A stretch of DNA of 36,514 nt from Cohaesibacter sp. GTDB taxonomy: Bacteria > Pseudomonadota > Alphaproteobacteria > Rhizobiales > Cohaesibacteraceae. Within the stretch, counting starts at the first letter, position 1. Each line of letters begins with the position of its first letter. Positions 8,342 through 16,317 of the stretch are shown here, piece by piece. The notes under the pieces were generated by a model. The model was not told the DNA's origin. It saw only the letters and a list, made by a program, of their open reading frames with translations, and did not search any database. The DNA lies in contig JAOXSH010000145.1 of assembly GCA_025800145.1 (NCBI GenBank), positions 1 through 36,514 of the forward strand, read 5' to 3'. A program made the translations under genes and the position numbers.

Positions 8342-8875
8342 ATGACTGAACTTATCCATGTTCTCTATGACGAGGATACATTGGCCAAACGCAATGCAGA
8401 TTTGGCCGAGCAGATTGCCAATGCGGGCTATGAGAATTTGCTGGTCATTGCGGTGTTAAAAGGCAGTTTTGTTTTTGCTGCGGATTTGCTGCGGGCGCTT
8501 TATCGGGCCGGTGTGCCCCTGGAAGTGGAGTTCATGTCTCTGTCTTCTTATGGCAGGGATACCAAGTCAACCGGGACCGTGCGTGTTGTGCGCGATGTTG
8601 AGACATTGGTCGATGGGCGCGATGTCTTGCTGATTGATGACATTCTGGAATCTGGCCGGACGCTTGCTTTTGCCAAAAATCTGCTGAAAGAGCGTGGGGC
8701 GCGGCGTGCAGATGTTGCGGTTTTGCTGGATAAGCCGGGCAAACGTGTTGCCGAGATTGAAGGTGATTATGTGGGCTTTGACTGCCCTGATGAATTTGTT
8801 GTCGGCTATGGGATGGATAAGGGCCATGCCTATCGTGAGGTGCCCTTTGTTGGCTATTTGAACCATGATCAGTGA
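8342..8875 (+). CDS. hpt: Hypoxanthine phosphoribosyltransferase
   Basis: Salvages hypoxanthine (and usually guanine) with PRPP to make IMP or GMP in the cytoplasm. The 177-residue protein has the type I PRTase PRPP loop VLLIDDILESGRT (95-107) and the upstream VLKGSFVFAADL block (38-50), as in Hpt proteins. Start at ATG 8342 gives the usual N-terminus; the frame is open to 8288 but those residues look random. It follows the zinc-ribbon gene after 114 bases in the same direction and may share its transcript. Confidence 0.95.
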   Translation: MTELIHVLYDEDTLAKRNADLAEQIANAGYENLLVIAVLKGSFVFAADLLRALYRAGVPLEVEFMSLSSYGRDTKSTGTVRVVRDVETLVDGRDVLLIDDILESGRTLAFAKNLLKERGARRADVAVLLDKPGKRVAEIEGDYVGFDCPDEFVVGYGMDKGHAYREVPFVGYLNHDQ

Positions 8876-9020
8876 GGTAGGTGATTTGTTGGCTGTTACG
8901 CAAATATCACGCTTTGCCTGCTGTTTTGAACAAATGGCGGGTTTTTGTGGCAAAATGCGGTGACTTCCAGTAAAGACAGTAGAATGATGGCGCGATGATA
9001 GTGGAAATATGGGATTGGAT

Positions 9021-9590
9021 ATGCGCAAGACACTCTATTTGACATCTTGTCTGGTGATGGCCAGTGCAAGTGGGGCTTTGGCTGGCGATTATGGTGCGCC
9101 TTTCTCTGCGCCCAATGCCTTTATCAGCGAATTGCGTATGGGGGTTTTGTCCCATGATGTGGCTCGCCGAGAACAAGGCTCTGTCGATATTCAGGCGGAA
9201 ATCCTGTTTCAGCCCTTTGGAGATTTTTCTGAAGGTGGCTCCTTTTGGGATATGATCCTCTCGCCACGTCCCCATATTGGCGGCTCAGTCAATAGTGAAG
9301 GCGATACCAGCTATGGCTATGCCGGGTTAAGTTGGCTTTATTCTGTCTGGGGTCCGGTTTTCATTGAAGCCAGTTTTGGCGGTGCGCTCCATGATGGTAA
9401 TTTGAAAGATACCAATCCAAAGCGCGAACCGCTTGGAACACGCGCCTTGTTCCGCGAAACCGCCTCGCTTGGTTTTGACTATCAGAATTATCGCGTGATG
9501 GTGACGGTTGAACATTTGTCCAATGCCGGGCTTGGTGACTGGAATCACGGTTTGACCCATGTGGGTGGACGTGTGGGATATAAATTCTGA
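9021..9590 (+). CDS. PagL-like acyloxyacyl hydrolase family outer-membrane protein
   Basis: Resembles PagL lipid A 3-O-deacylases, outer-membrane barrels that remove an ester-linked acyl chain from lipid A. The 189-residue protein has a signal peptide cleaved near residue 22 (ALAG-DYG), alternating amphipathic strands, and the late motif VEHLSNAGLG, with His165 and Ser167 matching the catalytic His-Ser. The protein ends in Phe (GRVGYKF), as outer-membrane barrels do. The third catalytic residue, Glu about 12 positions after the Ser in PagL, is not obvious here, so activity is uncertain. An alternative ATG at 9009 adds four residues. A strong terminator follows, so it ends the transcript. Confidence 0.75.
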   Translation: MRKTLYLTSCLVMASASGALAGDYGAPFSAPNAFISELRMGVLSHDVARREQGSVDIQAEILFQPFGDFSEGGSFWDMILSPRPHIGGSVNSEGDTSYGYAGLSWLYSVWGPVFIEASFGGALHDGNLKDTNPKREPLGTRALFRETASLGFDYQNYRVMVTVEHLSNAGLGDWNHGLTHVGGRVGYKF

Positions 9591-9660
9591 TCATTTTTAT
9601 CCCTTCTTGTCTTTGGCACTCTTCGTTTATGGAGCAATTGGTCAGGTTTGTTATTTTGAT

Positions 9661-9697
9661 AAAGCGCATTTGCATGAGCGAATGCGCTTTTTCTTTT
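9661..9697 (+). terminator. Rho-independent terminator after the PagL-like gene
   Basis: AAAGCGCATT and AATGCGCTTT form a 10-bp stem around a 10-base loop, followed by TTTCTTTTG. Confidence 0.85.
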
Positions 9698-9736
9698 GCT
9701 TCTTGATTGTGAATTGATGCTCTCTTACATGGTCTA

Positions 9737-9952
9737 ATACCAACGGCATAAAAGATTGACCCATAGGATGCTTTGAAATGGCTCACTGAGAGCGTTATCT
9801 TTCTAGGGCGCGCCTCATTGAATTGTCTTGACAATTCAATGCAAAAGGTTCGCATCAAAAAAGAAAATACCCCGGCATTGTCCGTCGAACGATACCTTCT
9901 CAGTAAACCATTTCAAAGCATCCTATGGGTCAATCTTTTATGCCGTTGGTAT
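9737..9952. mobile_element. MITE-like element with perfect 45-bp terminal inverted repeats
   Basis: A 216-bp element. Bases 9737-9781 (starting ATACCAACGGCATAAAAG) are the exact reverse complement of 9908-9952. Its centre holds a perfect 12-bp hairpin (9816-9841, CATTGAATTGTC and its complement). TAA sits on each side if the terminal base is counted in the duplication, a possible target duplication. There is no transposase reading frame, so movement would need an enzyme supplied elsewhere. Diverged relatives lie at 76-195 and 23021-23345. It separates the PagL-like gene from the adenosyltransferase. Confidence 0.85.
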
Positions 9953-10041
9953 AACTGCTTTTTTGCTGCGTATGGTGCTCGATTGTGACTACAATCGCGT
10001 GAGATATGCATTCAAGCGCGTTTGATATGAAAGGCTTTGCA

Positions 10042-10623
10042 ATGGTCAAATTGAACAAGATCTATACCCGCACCGGTGACAAAGGCACCACAATGCTTGG
10101 CAATGGTGAGCGGCGTGTGAAACATGATCTGCGGGTGGACGCCTATGGAACCGTCGATGAGACCAATGCCATTGTTGGTTTGGCACGGTTGCATATGGCC
10201 GATTTTGCCCAGCTTGATGGCATGTTGTCCGATATCCAAAATGATCTATTCGATTTGGGAGCTGATTTGTCGACCCCTGATACCGGGGAGAAGCTTTCCT
10301 ATGAGCCACTACGCATTGTGGCCAGTCAGGTGGAGCGTTTGGAGCAGCAGATTGATACACTCAATGCCGATCTTGAACCTTTGAAAAGTTTCATTCTGCC
10401 CGGTGGCAGTGCGGCCTCTGGTTATTTGCATCATGCGCGTACGGTTTCGCGCCGGGCAGAGCGTTTGATTACGGCTTTGGCAGCGTTGGAGGACGAGAAT
10501 ATTTCACCTCAGGCCATTCAATATACCAACCGCTTGTCCGATTTTTTCTTTGTTGCGGCCCGTTGGACCAATGACAAGGGGCGCGAGGATATTTTGTGGG
10601 TGCCGGGCAAGACCAGAACATAA
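10042..10623 (+). CDS. Cob(I)yrinic acid a,c-diamide adenosyltransferase (PduO type)
   Basis: Transfers adenosyl from ATP to cob(I)alamin, giving adenosylcobalamin, the cofactor of ethylmalonyl-CoA mutase in this window. The 193-residue protein carries the PduO-type N-terminus KIYTRTGDKGTTMLGNGERR (ATP site), DAYGTVDETNA, RTVSRRAER and RLSDFFFVAARW. ATG 10042 with AAGG 9 bases upstream is chosen over the frame opening at 10006. It leads a plus-strand run of ATR, rhomboid, etfB, etfA and hbd, a common arrangement in Hyphomicrobiales. Confidence 0.93.
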   Translation: MVKLNKIYTRTGDKGTTMLGNGERRVKHDLRVDAYGTVDETNAIVGLARLHMADFAQLDGMLSDIQNDLFDLGADLSTPDTGEKLSYEPLRIVASQVERLEQQIDTLNADLEPLKSFILPGGSAASGYLHHARTVSRRAERLITALAALEDENISPQAIQYTNRLSDFFFVAARWTNDKGREDILWVPGKTRT

Positions 10624-10681
10624 CATAACAATAACAGGGTCTTTGTCATGACTGGTCTGTTGCCTTTGAGGATGGCTTTTT

Positions 10682-11374
10682 ATGTTTCTTCCTTTGCATG
10701 ATCAAAATGCCTTAACGCATGTGCGTCTGCAATATGTGACTTGGGGTCTGATTGCCTTGAATGTGTTGATTTTTCTTTTGACACATTCAGGCAGTGCCGG
10801 GTTGGTTCTGCAAGATTATGCGGTGGCTTTTGGCTTGATTCCTGCCTTTTTCTCCGGTTCTGATGCACCTGCCTTGACCTTATCCGACCCTATTTTGCTC
10901 ACGGCACCGATTTCTTATGCTTTTTTACATGGGGATTGGATGCATCTGGCCGGGAATATGGCATTCCTGTGGGTTTTTGGGGATAATGTGGAAGATGCCA
11001 TGGGGCATTGGCGCTTTCTTTTGTTCTATTTGCTCTGTGCCATGGGGGCTGCGGCTTTTCATATTTTTGCCCATTGGGCGTCTCCTGTGCCTTTGATCGG
11101 GGCCTCTGGTGCCACATCGGGTCTTGTTGCCGCTTATTTGTTGCTGCATCCCAATATAAAAGTTTGGGGGCTGTTTTTGGGGCGCATTCCATTGCGTCTT
11201 CCTGCTTATTTATGCCTTGGGGCCTGGCTTTTGTTGCAGATTTTCAATGTCTGGAATGATGTCGGGGGCGGGGTTGCCTGGTGGGCGCATGTCGGGGGCG
11301 CCTTGTGTGGCGCACTTTTGCTATCCTTTATGAAGCGCGCCGAGGTGCCGTTGCTGGATGGATATTGGCGTTGA
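10682..11374 (+). CDS. Rhomboid family intramembrane serine protease
   Basis: Polytopic inner-membrane protease that cuts transmembrane substrates inside the bilayer. The 230-residue protein has about six membrane helices. It keeps the family marks: HLAGN (88-92), the catalytic serine in GASG (Ser142), and the catalytic histidine in AHVGGALCG (His203). The substrate is unknown. It starts 58 bases after the adenosyltransferase and precedes etfB by about 250 bases. Confidence 0.92.
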   Translation: MFLPLHDQNALTHVRLQYVTWGLIALNVLIFLLTHSGSAGLVLQDYAVAFGLIPAFFSGSDAPALTLSDPILLTAPISYAFLHGDWMHLAGNMAFLWVFGDNVEDAMGHWRFLLFYLLCAMGAAAFHIFAHWASPVPLIGASGATSGLVAAYLLLHPNIKVWGLFLGRIPLRLPAYLCLGAWLLLQIFNVWNDVGGGVAWWAHVGGALCGALLLSFMKRAEVPLLDGYWR

Positions 11375-11624
11375 AAAGGGGCGTAAAACTTGTGATTTTA
11401 GCGGTTTTTGCGTAATATTTGCGGTCTAAAATATCCAGAATCCGGCATCATAATATTTTCTCATAGCTCTCCGACTCACGGACCGTTGACAGCTGACTAT
11501 ATTGCCAATACCGTCCGTGCGACCATCCGGGACTCACTATATGTGGCTTGTCAGTCTGCAACGGCAAGGACGCGTATCGATAATAGATTTGGGGCACTTG
11601 GTGCTCACTTGGGAGACATACTCG

Positions 11625-12374
11625 ATGAAGATTCTGGTACCCGTGAAGCGGGTTGTTGATTACAACGTCAAGATCCGTGTTAAAGCTGATGGCTCTGGCG
11701 TTGAACTTGCCAATGTTAAGATGTCGATGAACCCGTTTGACGAGATTTCCGTTGAAGAGGCGATCCGTCTGAAGGAAGCTGGCAAGGCATCAGAGATTGT
11801 TGTGGTCTCTGTTGGTCCCCAGCAAGCTCAGGAAACCTTGCGCACAGCCTTGGCTATGGGTGCTGATCGCGCGATCCTCATCAAAACTGATGAATTGGTT
11901 GAGCCATTGGCCGTTGCCAAATTGCTCAAAGGCGTTGTTGCCGAAGAGAATCCAGAGCTGGTGATTGTTGGCAAACAGGCCATTGATGATGACAGCAACC
12001 AAACCGGTCAGATGCTCTCTGCGCTGTTGGGCTGGTCTCAGGGCACATTCGCTTCCGAGGTTTCACCGGAAGATGGCAAAGTGCTTGTCACCCGTGAGAT
12101 TGATGGTGGTTTGCAAAAGGTTGAATTGGCCATGCCTGCGGTTATCACCACAGATTTGCGTCTGAATGAGCCACGTTATGCTTCTCTTCCCAATATCATG
12201 AAAGCCAAGAAGAAGCCTTTGGATACCAAAGAGCCTTCTGATTATGGTGTTGATATTGCTCCGCGTCTGGAAGTGGTGTCCACTGTTGAGCCTGCTGCAC
12301 GTGAAGCCGGTATCAAGGTTGCTGATGTGGCCGAGCTGGTGGACAAGCTGAAAAACGAAGCTGGCGTTCTGTAA
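11625..12374 (+). CDS. etfB: Electron transfer flavoprotein subunit beta
   Basis: Small subunit of ETF, which carries electrons from acyl-CoA dehydrogenases to ETF-ubiquinone oxidoreductase. The 249-residue protein begins [19 protein letters not shown]. It has the AMP-binding region near [16 protein letters not shown] and the family segment [15 protein letters not shown] used to contact dehydrogenases. ATG 11625 follows GGGAG; the open frame upstream to 11502 lacks similarity. A 250-base gap upstream probably carries the etfBA promoter. It is likely the acceptor partner for the methylsuccinyl-CoA dehydrogenase at 21.2-22.9 kb. Confidence 0.97.
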   Translation: MKILVPVKRVVDYNVKIRVKADGSGVELANVKMSMNPFDEISVEEAIRLKEAGKASEIVVVSVGPQQAQETLRTALAMGADRAILIKTDELVEPLAVAKLLKGVVAEENPELVIVGKQAIDDDSNQTGQMLSALLGWSQGTFASEVSPEDGKVLVTREIDGGLQKVELAMPAVITTDLRLNEPRYASLPNIMKAKKKPLDTKEPSDYGVDIAPRLEVVSTVEPAAREAGIKVADVAELVDKLKNEAGVL

Positions 12375-12398
12375 GGCACCTGTGAGGAGATAACGATT

Positions 12399-13328
12399 AT
12401 GACGACCCTTTTGATTGCCGAACATAACAATGCGGCTTTGAATGATGCAACTGCCAAGGCGCTGACAGCTGCTGTCGAGATGGGCGCTGATGTGCATGTG
12501 CTGGTGGCTGGTAAAGATTGCGGTGCTGTGGCTGAAGAAGCTTCAAAACTGGCTGGCGTTGCCAAGGTCTTGACCGCAGAATCTGATGCATTGGCCCATC
12601 AATTGGCTGAGCCAATGGCTGCACAGATTGTGTCCATGGCTGGGGATTATGGTGCAATTGTTGCTGCGTCTACCGCCAATGGCAAGAACTTCATGCCACG
12701 GGTTGCTGCTCTTTTGGATGTGATGCAAGTGTCCGACATCACCAAAGTGGTTTCAGGCGATACGTTTGAGCGTCCAATCTATGCAGGCAATGCCATCCAG
12801 ACCGTAAAATCTGGTGATGCAACCAAAATTGTGACTGTGCGGACCGCAACATTTGCTTCCGCGGAAGCAACTGGTTCTGCTCCTGTTGAAGCAGCAAATC
12901 TGGCTGAGGCACCTTCTCTGTCGTCTCATTTGGGCGAAGAGCTCTCCAAGTCTGATCGCCCTGAGCTGGCTTCTGCCAAAATCATCATTTCTGGTGGTCG
13001 TGCTATGGGTTCTGAAGAGAAGTTCCAAGAGGTACTCACCCCGGTTGCTGATAAACTGGGTGCTGCGATTGGCGCTTCTCGTGCGGCGGTTGATGCCGGT
13101 TATGCACCCAATGATTTGCAGGTTGGCCAGACCGGTAAGGTTGTTGCGCCAGAGCTTTATATTGCCTGTGGTATTTCCGGTGCCATCCAGCATTTGGCTG
13201 GTATGAAGGATTCCAAGGTGATTGTTGCCATCAACAAGGATGATGAAGCGCCTATTTTTCAGGTTGCTGATTATGGCCTTGTGGCGGATCTGTTTGATGT
13301 TCTGCCAGAGCTGGAAAAAGCTTTGTAA
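12399..13328 (+). CDS. etfA: Electron transfer flavoprotein subunit alpha
   Basis: FAD-binding large subunit of ETF, 309 residues. The N-terminal domain starts [20 protein letters not shown]. The C-terminal FAD domain shows [53 protein letters not shown] and [17 protein letters not shown], all typical. It begins 24 bases after etfB with a GAGGAG ribosome site, so the pair is one operon, and a strong terminator follows. Confidence 0.97.
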   Translation: MTTLLIAEHNNAALNDATAKALTAAVEMGADVHVLVAGKDCGAVAEEASKLAGVAKVLTAESDALAHQLAEPMAAQIVSMAGDYGAIVAASTANGKNFMPRVAALLDVMQVSDITKVVSGDTFERPIYAGNAIQTVKSGDATKIVTVRTATFASAEATGSAPVEAANLAEAPSLSSHLGEELSKSDRPELASAKIIISGGRAMGSEEKFQEVLTPVADKLGAAIGASRAAVDAGYAPNDLQVGQTGKVVAPELYIACGISGAIQHLAGMKDSKVIVAINKDDEAPIFQVADYGLVADLFDVLPELEKAL

Positions 13329-13335
13329 AGTTTCA

Positions 13336-13370
13336 AAAAAAGGGCGCTGTTTCAGCGCCCTTTTTTCTTT
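13336..13370 (+). terminator. Rho-independent terminator of etfBA
   Basis: GGGCGCTG, a 3-base loop and CAGCGCCC form a hairpin with a T6 tail 14 bases after etfA. The A-run on the other side makes it nearly symmetrical. Confidence 0.95.
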
Positions 13371-13538
13371 TCGCATTTGCGAAGTGACGAAAAGTCTGCC
13401 AGTATCGCATTTAAAGATTTCCGACTGGCCCTGCTCTTCCTCCCTCATAGAGACTGACCGGTTCGGACTGACTTTGGACCCGCTTGTAAGGGCTTTTCCC
13501 GCATACATTCGGCCATACAATGGCAACTGGTGATATAT

Positions 13539-14420
13539 ATGGTTTCTGAAATCAAAAAAATCGGAATTATCGGCGCAGGTCAGATGGGCAACGGGATCGC
13601 CCATGTCTGTGGTCTGTCGAACTATGATGTGGTTCTGAACGATATTTCTCAAGACAATCTCGATAAGGCTTTGGCGACCATTCAGGGCAATTTGGCCCGC
13701 CAGGTCGCATCTGGCAAGATTTCTGAAGAGCAAAAGGCCAATACGCTGAACAAGATCAATGCCAATGTTGCTTTGGAATCTCTGGCTGATGTGGATCTGG
13801 TGATTGAAGCGGCGACCGAGAATGAAGACATCAAGCGCAAGATTTTTGCCTCTGTTACCCCAATTTTGCGTCCTGATGCGATTATTGCATCCAATACCTC
13901 GTCCATCTCCATTACCCGTCTTGCTGCGTCAACGGATCGGGCCGAGCATTTTATTGGTATTCATTTTATGAATCCGGTTCCAATGATGCAATTGATTGAG
14001 CTGGTGCGCGGCATTGCAACGGATGAGTCAACCTTTGCTGTTGCCAAACAATTTGCCGGCAATCTGGGCAAAACTGTTGCGGTTTCAGAGGATTTCCCGG
14101 CCTTTATGGTCAACCGTATTTTGCTGCCGATGATCAATGAGGCCATTTATACCCTTTATGAAGGGGTTGGCACTGTTGAGGCCATTGATACAGCATTGCG
14201 TCTTGGGGCCAATCATCCCATGGGGCCGTTGCAACTGGCTGACTTTATCGGACTGGATACATGCCTGTCCATCATGCAGGTTTTGTATGATGGCTTGGCC
14301 GATACGAAATATCGCCCATGTCCGCTGCTGGTGAAATATGTTGAAGCGGGCTGGCTTGGCCGCAAGACCCAGCGTGGTTTTTATGATTATCGTGGTGAGA
14401 CACCGGTTCCGACCCGTTAA
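13539..14420 (+). CDS. 3-hydroxybutyryl-CoA dehydrogenase
   Basis: Interconverts 3-hydroxybutyryl-CoA and acetoacetyl-CoA with NAD(P)H in the cytoplasm. The 293-residue protein has the N-terminal Rossmann motif KIGIIGAGQMGNGIAH (7-22), the IASNTSS and FIGIHFMNPVPMM segments with the catalytic histidine, and the C-terminal dimer domain ending KTQRGFYDY. ATG 13539 gives the normal N-terminus; a GTG at 13530 is also in frame. It follows etfBA but beyond a terminator, so it has its own promoter in the 210-base gap. It connects with crotonyl-CoA formation for the ethylmalonyl-CoA pathway and with polyhydroxybutyrate turnover. Common names are hbd, hbdA and fadB. Confidence 0.94.
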   Translation: MVSEIKKIGIIGAGQMGNGIAHVCGLSNYDVVLNDISQDNLDKALATIQGNLARQVASGKISEEQKANTLNKINANVALESLADVDLVIEAATENEDIKRKIFASVTPILRPDAIIASNTSSISITRLAASTDRAEHFIGIHFMNPVPMMQLIELVRGIATDESTFAVAKQFAGNLGKTVAVSEDFPAFMVNRILLPMINEAIYTLYEGVGTVEAIDTALRLGANHPMGPLQLADFIGLDTCLSIMQVLYDGLADTKYRPCPLLVKYVEAGWLGRKTQRGFYDYRGETPVPTR

Positions 14421-14450
14421 TCCGGCCATCAAGGCAAAAGCTGAGTGTTT

Positions 14451-14490
14451 AAAAGACCGTCGCATATGGATTGTGTGGCGGTCTTTTTGT
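14451..14490 (+). terminator. Rho-independent terminator after the 3-hydroxybutyryl-CoA dehydrogenase gene
   Basis: AAAAGACCG and CGGTCTTTTT pair around a 19-base loop, with a T-rich tail. It starts 30 bases after the stop codon. Confidence 0.7.
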
Positions 14491-14556
14491 TTGTGTTTAG
14501 CAATTTCAGTTATGATTTTTTAACCACGTTTTAAGGGGATTGTGTCACGCTTTGTC

Positions 14557-14602
14557 TGAGAACCTGATTTTAAAAGTCTCTTAATGAAACTTTTAAATCG
14601 GG
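14557..14602. repeat. Short dispersed repeat forming a hairpin
   Basis: CTGAGAACCTGATTTTAAAAG belongs to a family also seen near 14843, 14996-15014 (inverted), 25373 and 29041. Here CCTGATTTTAAAAGT (14563-14577) pairs imperfectly with ACTTTTAAATCGGG (14589-14602), making a hairpin just upstream of the YjfB-like gene. Confidence 0.5.
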
Positions 14603-14633
14603 CACTGACTGATGATTTTCTTTGGAGCTGGTT

Positions 14634-14840
14634 ATGTCTTCTGTTGCGTCTCTTGGTGCCTCTGTTGCCTATACAAATGCTGCGCAAGGTAAAATGGATC
14701 TTGGAGTTACGTTGGCCAAAATGGCCCATAATTCTGACAATGCCATGACAGGTCTTTTGGACAAGCTGGTGCAGCAAAGTCAGCAAAATGACGGGGCTGC
14801 GCCTGCTGGTATGGGGCAAGCGGTCAATGTCAAGGCTTGA
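14634..14840 (+). CDS. YjfB-like putative motility small protein
   Basis: A 68-residue protein resembling the YjfB family, small proteins often annotated as putative motility factors with no known mechanism. It has a helical N-terminal half (SSVASLGASVAYTNAAQGKM), the LGVTLAKMAHNSDNAMTGLLDKL segment like the AVLKKALD..G..L pattern of YjfB, and a C-terminal GMGQAVNVKA matching the family's GxNVDV-like end. The start ATG 14634 has GGAG 6 bases upstream; a TTG 12 bases upstream would overlap that site. No signal peptide is seen. A second small gene nearby ends with a similar motif. Confidence 0.65.
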   Translation: MSSVASLGASVAYTNAAQGKMDLGVTLAKMAHNSDNAMTGLLDKLVQQSQQNDGAAPAGMGQAVNVKA

Positions 14841-14885
14841 ATGTCCGATTTAAAAGTCTCTGTCTGAGCCTTTTAGGCCGCATAT

Positions 14886-14992
14886 CTAGAGCATTTTGAA
14901 TAAACACGTCGTTATTCAAAATGCTCTAGGCTTTGTTTCTAAGCATATTTTTGTCCGAAAACCGCACACACTTTTCGCAAAATATGCTCTAG
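14886..14992. repeat. Double palindromic repeat (copy 2 of the Rhizobiales repeat)
   Basis: Two modules sit side by side. The first (14888-14928) is an inverted repeat, AGAGCATTTTGAATAA, short loop, TTATTCAAAATGCTCT. The second (14941-14992) carries the TTTGTCCGAAAACCGCACAC core. The same pair of modules is found inverted at 34253-34358. With the terminator at 15046 it fills most of the 357 bases between the two small genes. Confidence 0.85.
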
Positions 14993-14995
14993 CCT

Positions 14996-15014
14996 TCTCA
15001 AATCAGGCTCTGAG
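14996..15014 (-). repeat. Inverted copy of the short GATTTAAAAG-type repeat
   Basis: The reverse complement reads CTCAGAGCCTGATTTGAGA, close to CTCAGAACCCGATTTAAAAG at 29041. Confidence 0.4.
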
Positions 15015-15045
15015 TCTGTCTTCTTATTGTGCTTTTTTTGTTTTG

Positions 15046-15068
15046 AAACCCGGCTTTGCCGGGTTTTG
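15046..15068 (+). terminator. Rho-independent terminator after the YjfB-like gene
   Basis: AAACCCGGC, TTT and GCCGGGTTTT form a compact hairpin about 205 bases downstream of the YjfB-like stop and before the next small gene. Confidence 0.8.
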
Positions 15069-15197
15069 TCATTTTCAGGAAAACCAAGATCAGATCACAC
15101 ATATTTGTGATCTGTGCGCGAGGCATTTTTTCAACCTGCTTAACCATGCTGCTTCACCCTTTTGCTATTGATCATACTATTGAGTGAGGAGAAAGAT

Positions 15198-15377
15198 ATG
15201 TCAGGAATTGCAGGTTGTACTCATTGTGCAGGAGGTCACGGAGCTGGATCGCAAAGCCCGGCGGCGTCAGCTCCTGCGCCTGCTGCCAGTGCAGCACCAA
15301 TTGCGACAGCCAAAGCGACATCCGCTCCACCACCACCGCCTCCCGGTCTTGGTGGTGCCGTTGATGTTTCTGCGTGA
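15198..15377 (+). CDS. Small Cys- and Pro-rich protein, 59 residues
   Basis: Not recognised as a named family. The start is well supported by GGAGAAAG 5 bases before ATG 15198. The N-terminus holds a CTHC pair (SGIAGCTHCAGGHGAG), the middle is low complexity (Ala/Pro/Ser), a run of seven prolines follows, and it ends GLGGAVDVSA. That end parallels GMGQAVNVKA of the YjfB-like protein 360 bases upstream, suggesting a related or interacting product. There is no signal peptide. It could be a metal-binding peptide or a diverged YjfB relative that has lost its helical part; neither is shown. Confidence 0.6.
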   Translation: MSGIAGCTHCAGGHGAGSQSPAASAPAPAASAAPIATAKATSAPPPPPPGLGGAVDVSA

Positions 15378-15426
15378 TTAGGACGTAAACTCATAAATCT
15401 GATGCATTTGGTAGAGGCTGTGATCT

Positions 15427-16119
15427 TTATTCCGCGTCACCCTTGATGACGGCTTCCAGCAAAGTGATGGCTGTTTGATCGGCCCAATTGGCCGGGCCTG
15501 CCATATATCCTAAAGCGCAGCCTTCTTTATCCAGAACCAGAGTTGTGGGCATGCCAAAGGCAAGACCCTTTTTTCTCAGATCATGGAAAATCTGCATACT
15601 TTTGTCTGAATAGAGAGCCAGATGTTTGGTTTTGATCTCATCGAGGAAGGCTTTGGCTTTTTCCGGGCCCTTTCGGTCAATATTCACTGCGACCACTTCA
15701 AATTTATCACTGCCCAATTTTGCTTGTAATTCATCCAGATCGGGCATTTCCTTTTTGCAAGGCGGGCACCATGTGGCCCACAGGTTGAGCAAAATGGCTT
15801 TGCCTCTAAAATCTTCGATTGTGATATCTTTGCCGTCTGGATTTTTAAAGGCTAGCTGGCGCATATCGCCGGGGCGGGGTGAAATTTGCAAGGCTGCAAT
15901 GGCACCACCCACCATGGGCTTAATCGTCTGTGCAAGACTCTTGGATGCTGTGCAATGCTCTGCGGATTGCGCATTGCCAGATGCCCCCAAGATCACGTAT
16001 ACCGCCAGAGATGCTGTTGCCAGCTTTTGGCTGGCTCGCGCCAAAATTTGACCAAATCTATGATCGTGAGAGCGTTTGGGGACAGCTGATTGGGGCTTTG
16101 GGGTCGTTGGAGAGCTCAT
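15427..16119 (-). CDS. tlpA: TlpA-type membrane-anchored thiol:disulfide oxidoreductase
   Basis: Thioredoxin-fold reductase facing the periplasm. In rhizobia TlpA reduces proteins of cytochrome oxidase maturation. The 230-residue protein has a cytoplasmic tail, one membrane anchor (about 31-50), then the TlpA domain with the active site WATWCPPC (Cys118 and Cys121), VVAVNIDRKG, and a cis-proline region FGMPTTLVLD. ATG 16119 is preferred because AAGGAAGG lies upstream and the length is usual; the frame stays open far upstream with no similarity. It diverges from argH, as in many Hyphomicrobiales. Confidence 0.93.
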   Translation of the reverse strand: MSSPTTPKPQSAVPKRSHDHRFGQILARASQKLATASLAVYVILGASGNAQSAEHCTASKSLAQTIKPMVGGAIAALQISPRPGDMRQLAFKNPDGKDITIEDFRGKAILLNLWATWCPPCKKEMPDLDELQAKLGSDKFEVVAVNIDRKGPEKAKAFLDEIKTKHLALYSDKSMQIFHDLRKKGLAFGMPTTLVLDKEGCALGYMAGPANWADQTAITLLEAVIKGDAE

Positions 16120-16317
16120 TTGCTGCTTGATCCTTCCTTCGGGCATATAGTCTGGATATATTATAGTGTGGCAAATGCAGCAAAAATGCAGCATATGATT
16201 TTTTGTCGGCTCTTTTTGATGCGCTGATGACAGTGCAAAAATCGGGTTGGTGTTGGAGGCTTTATCCGGGATAATGATTTCCTTTTTCTGCGGACAAGCG
16301 ATAGGTAGACGGTAACA

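Noticed and set aside
9955-10041. Possible cobalamin riboswitch before the adenosyltransferase
   Set aside because: The space between the MITE and the start is under 100 bases and shows no B12-box-like sequence.
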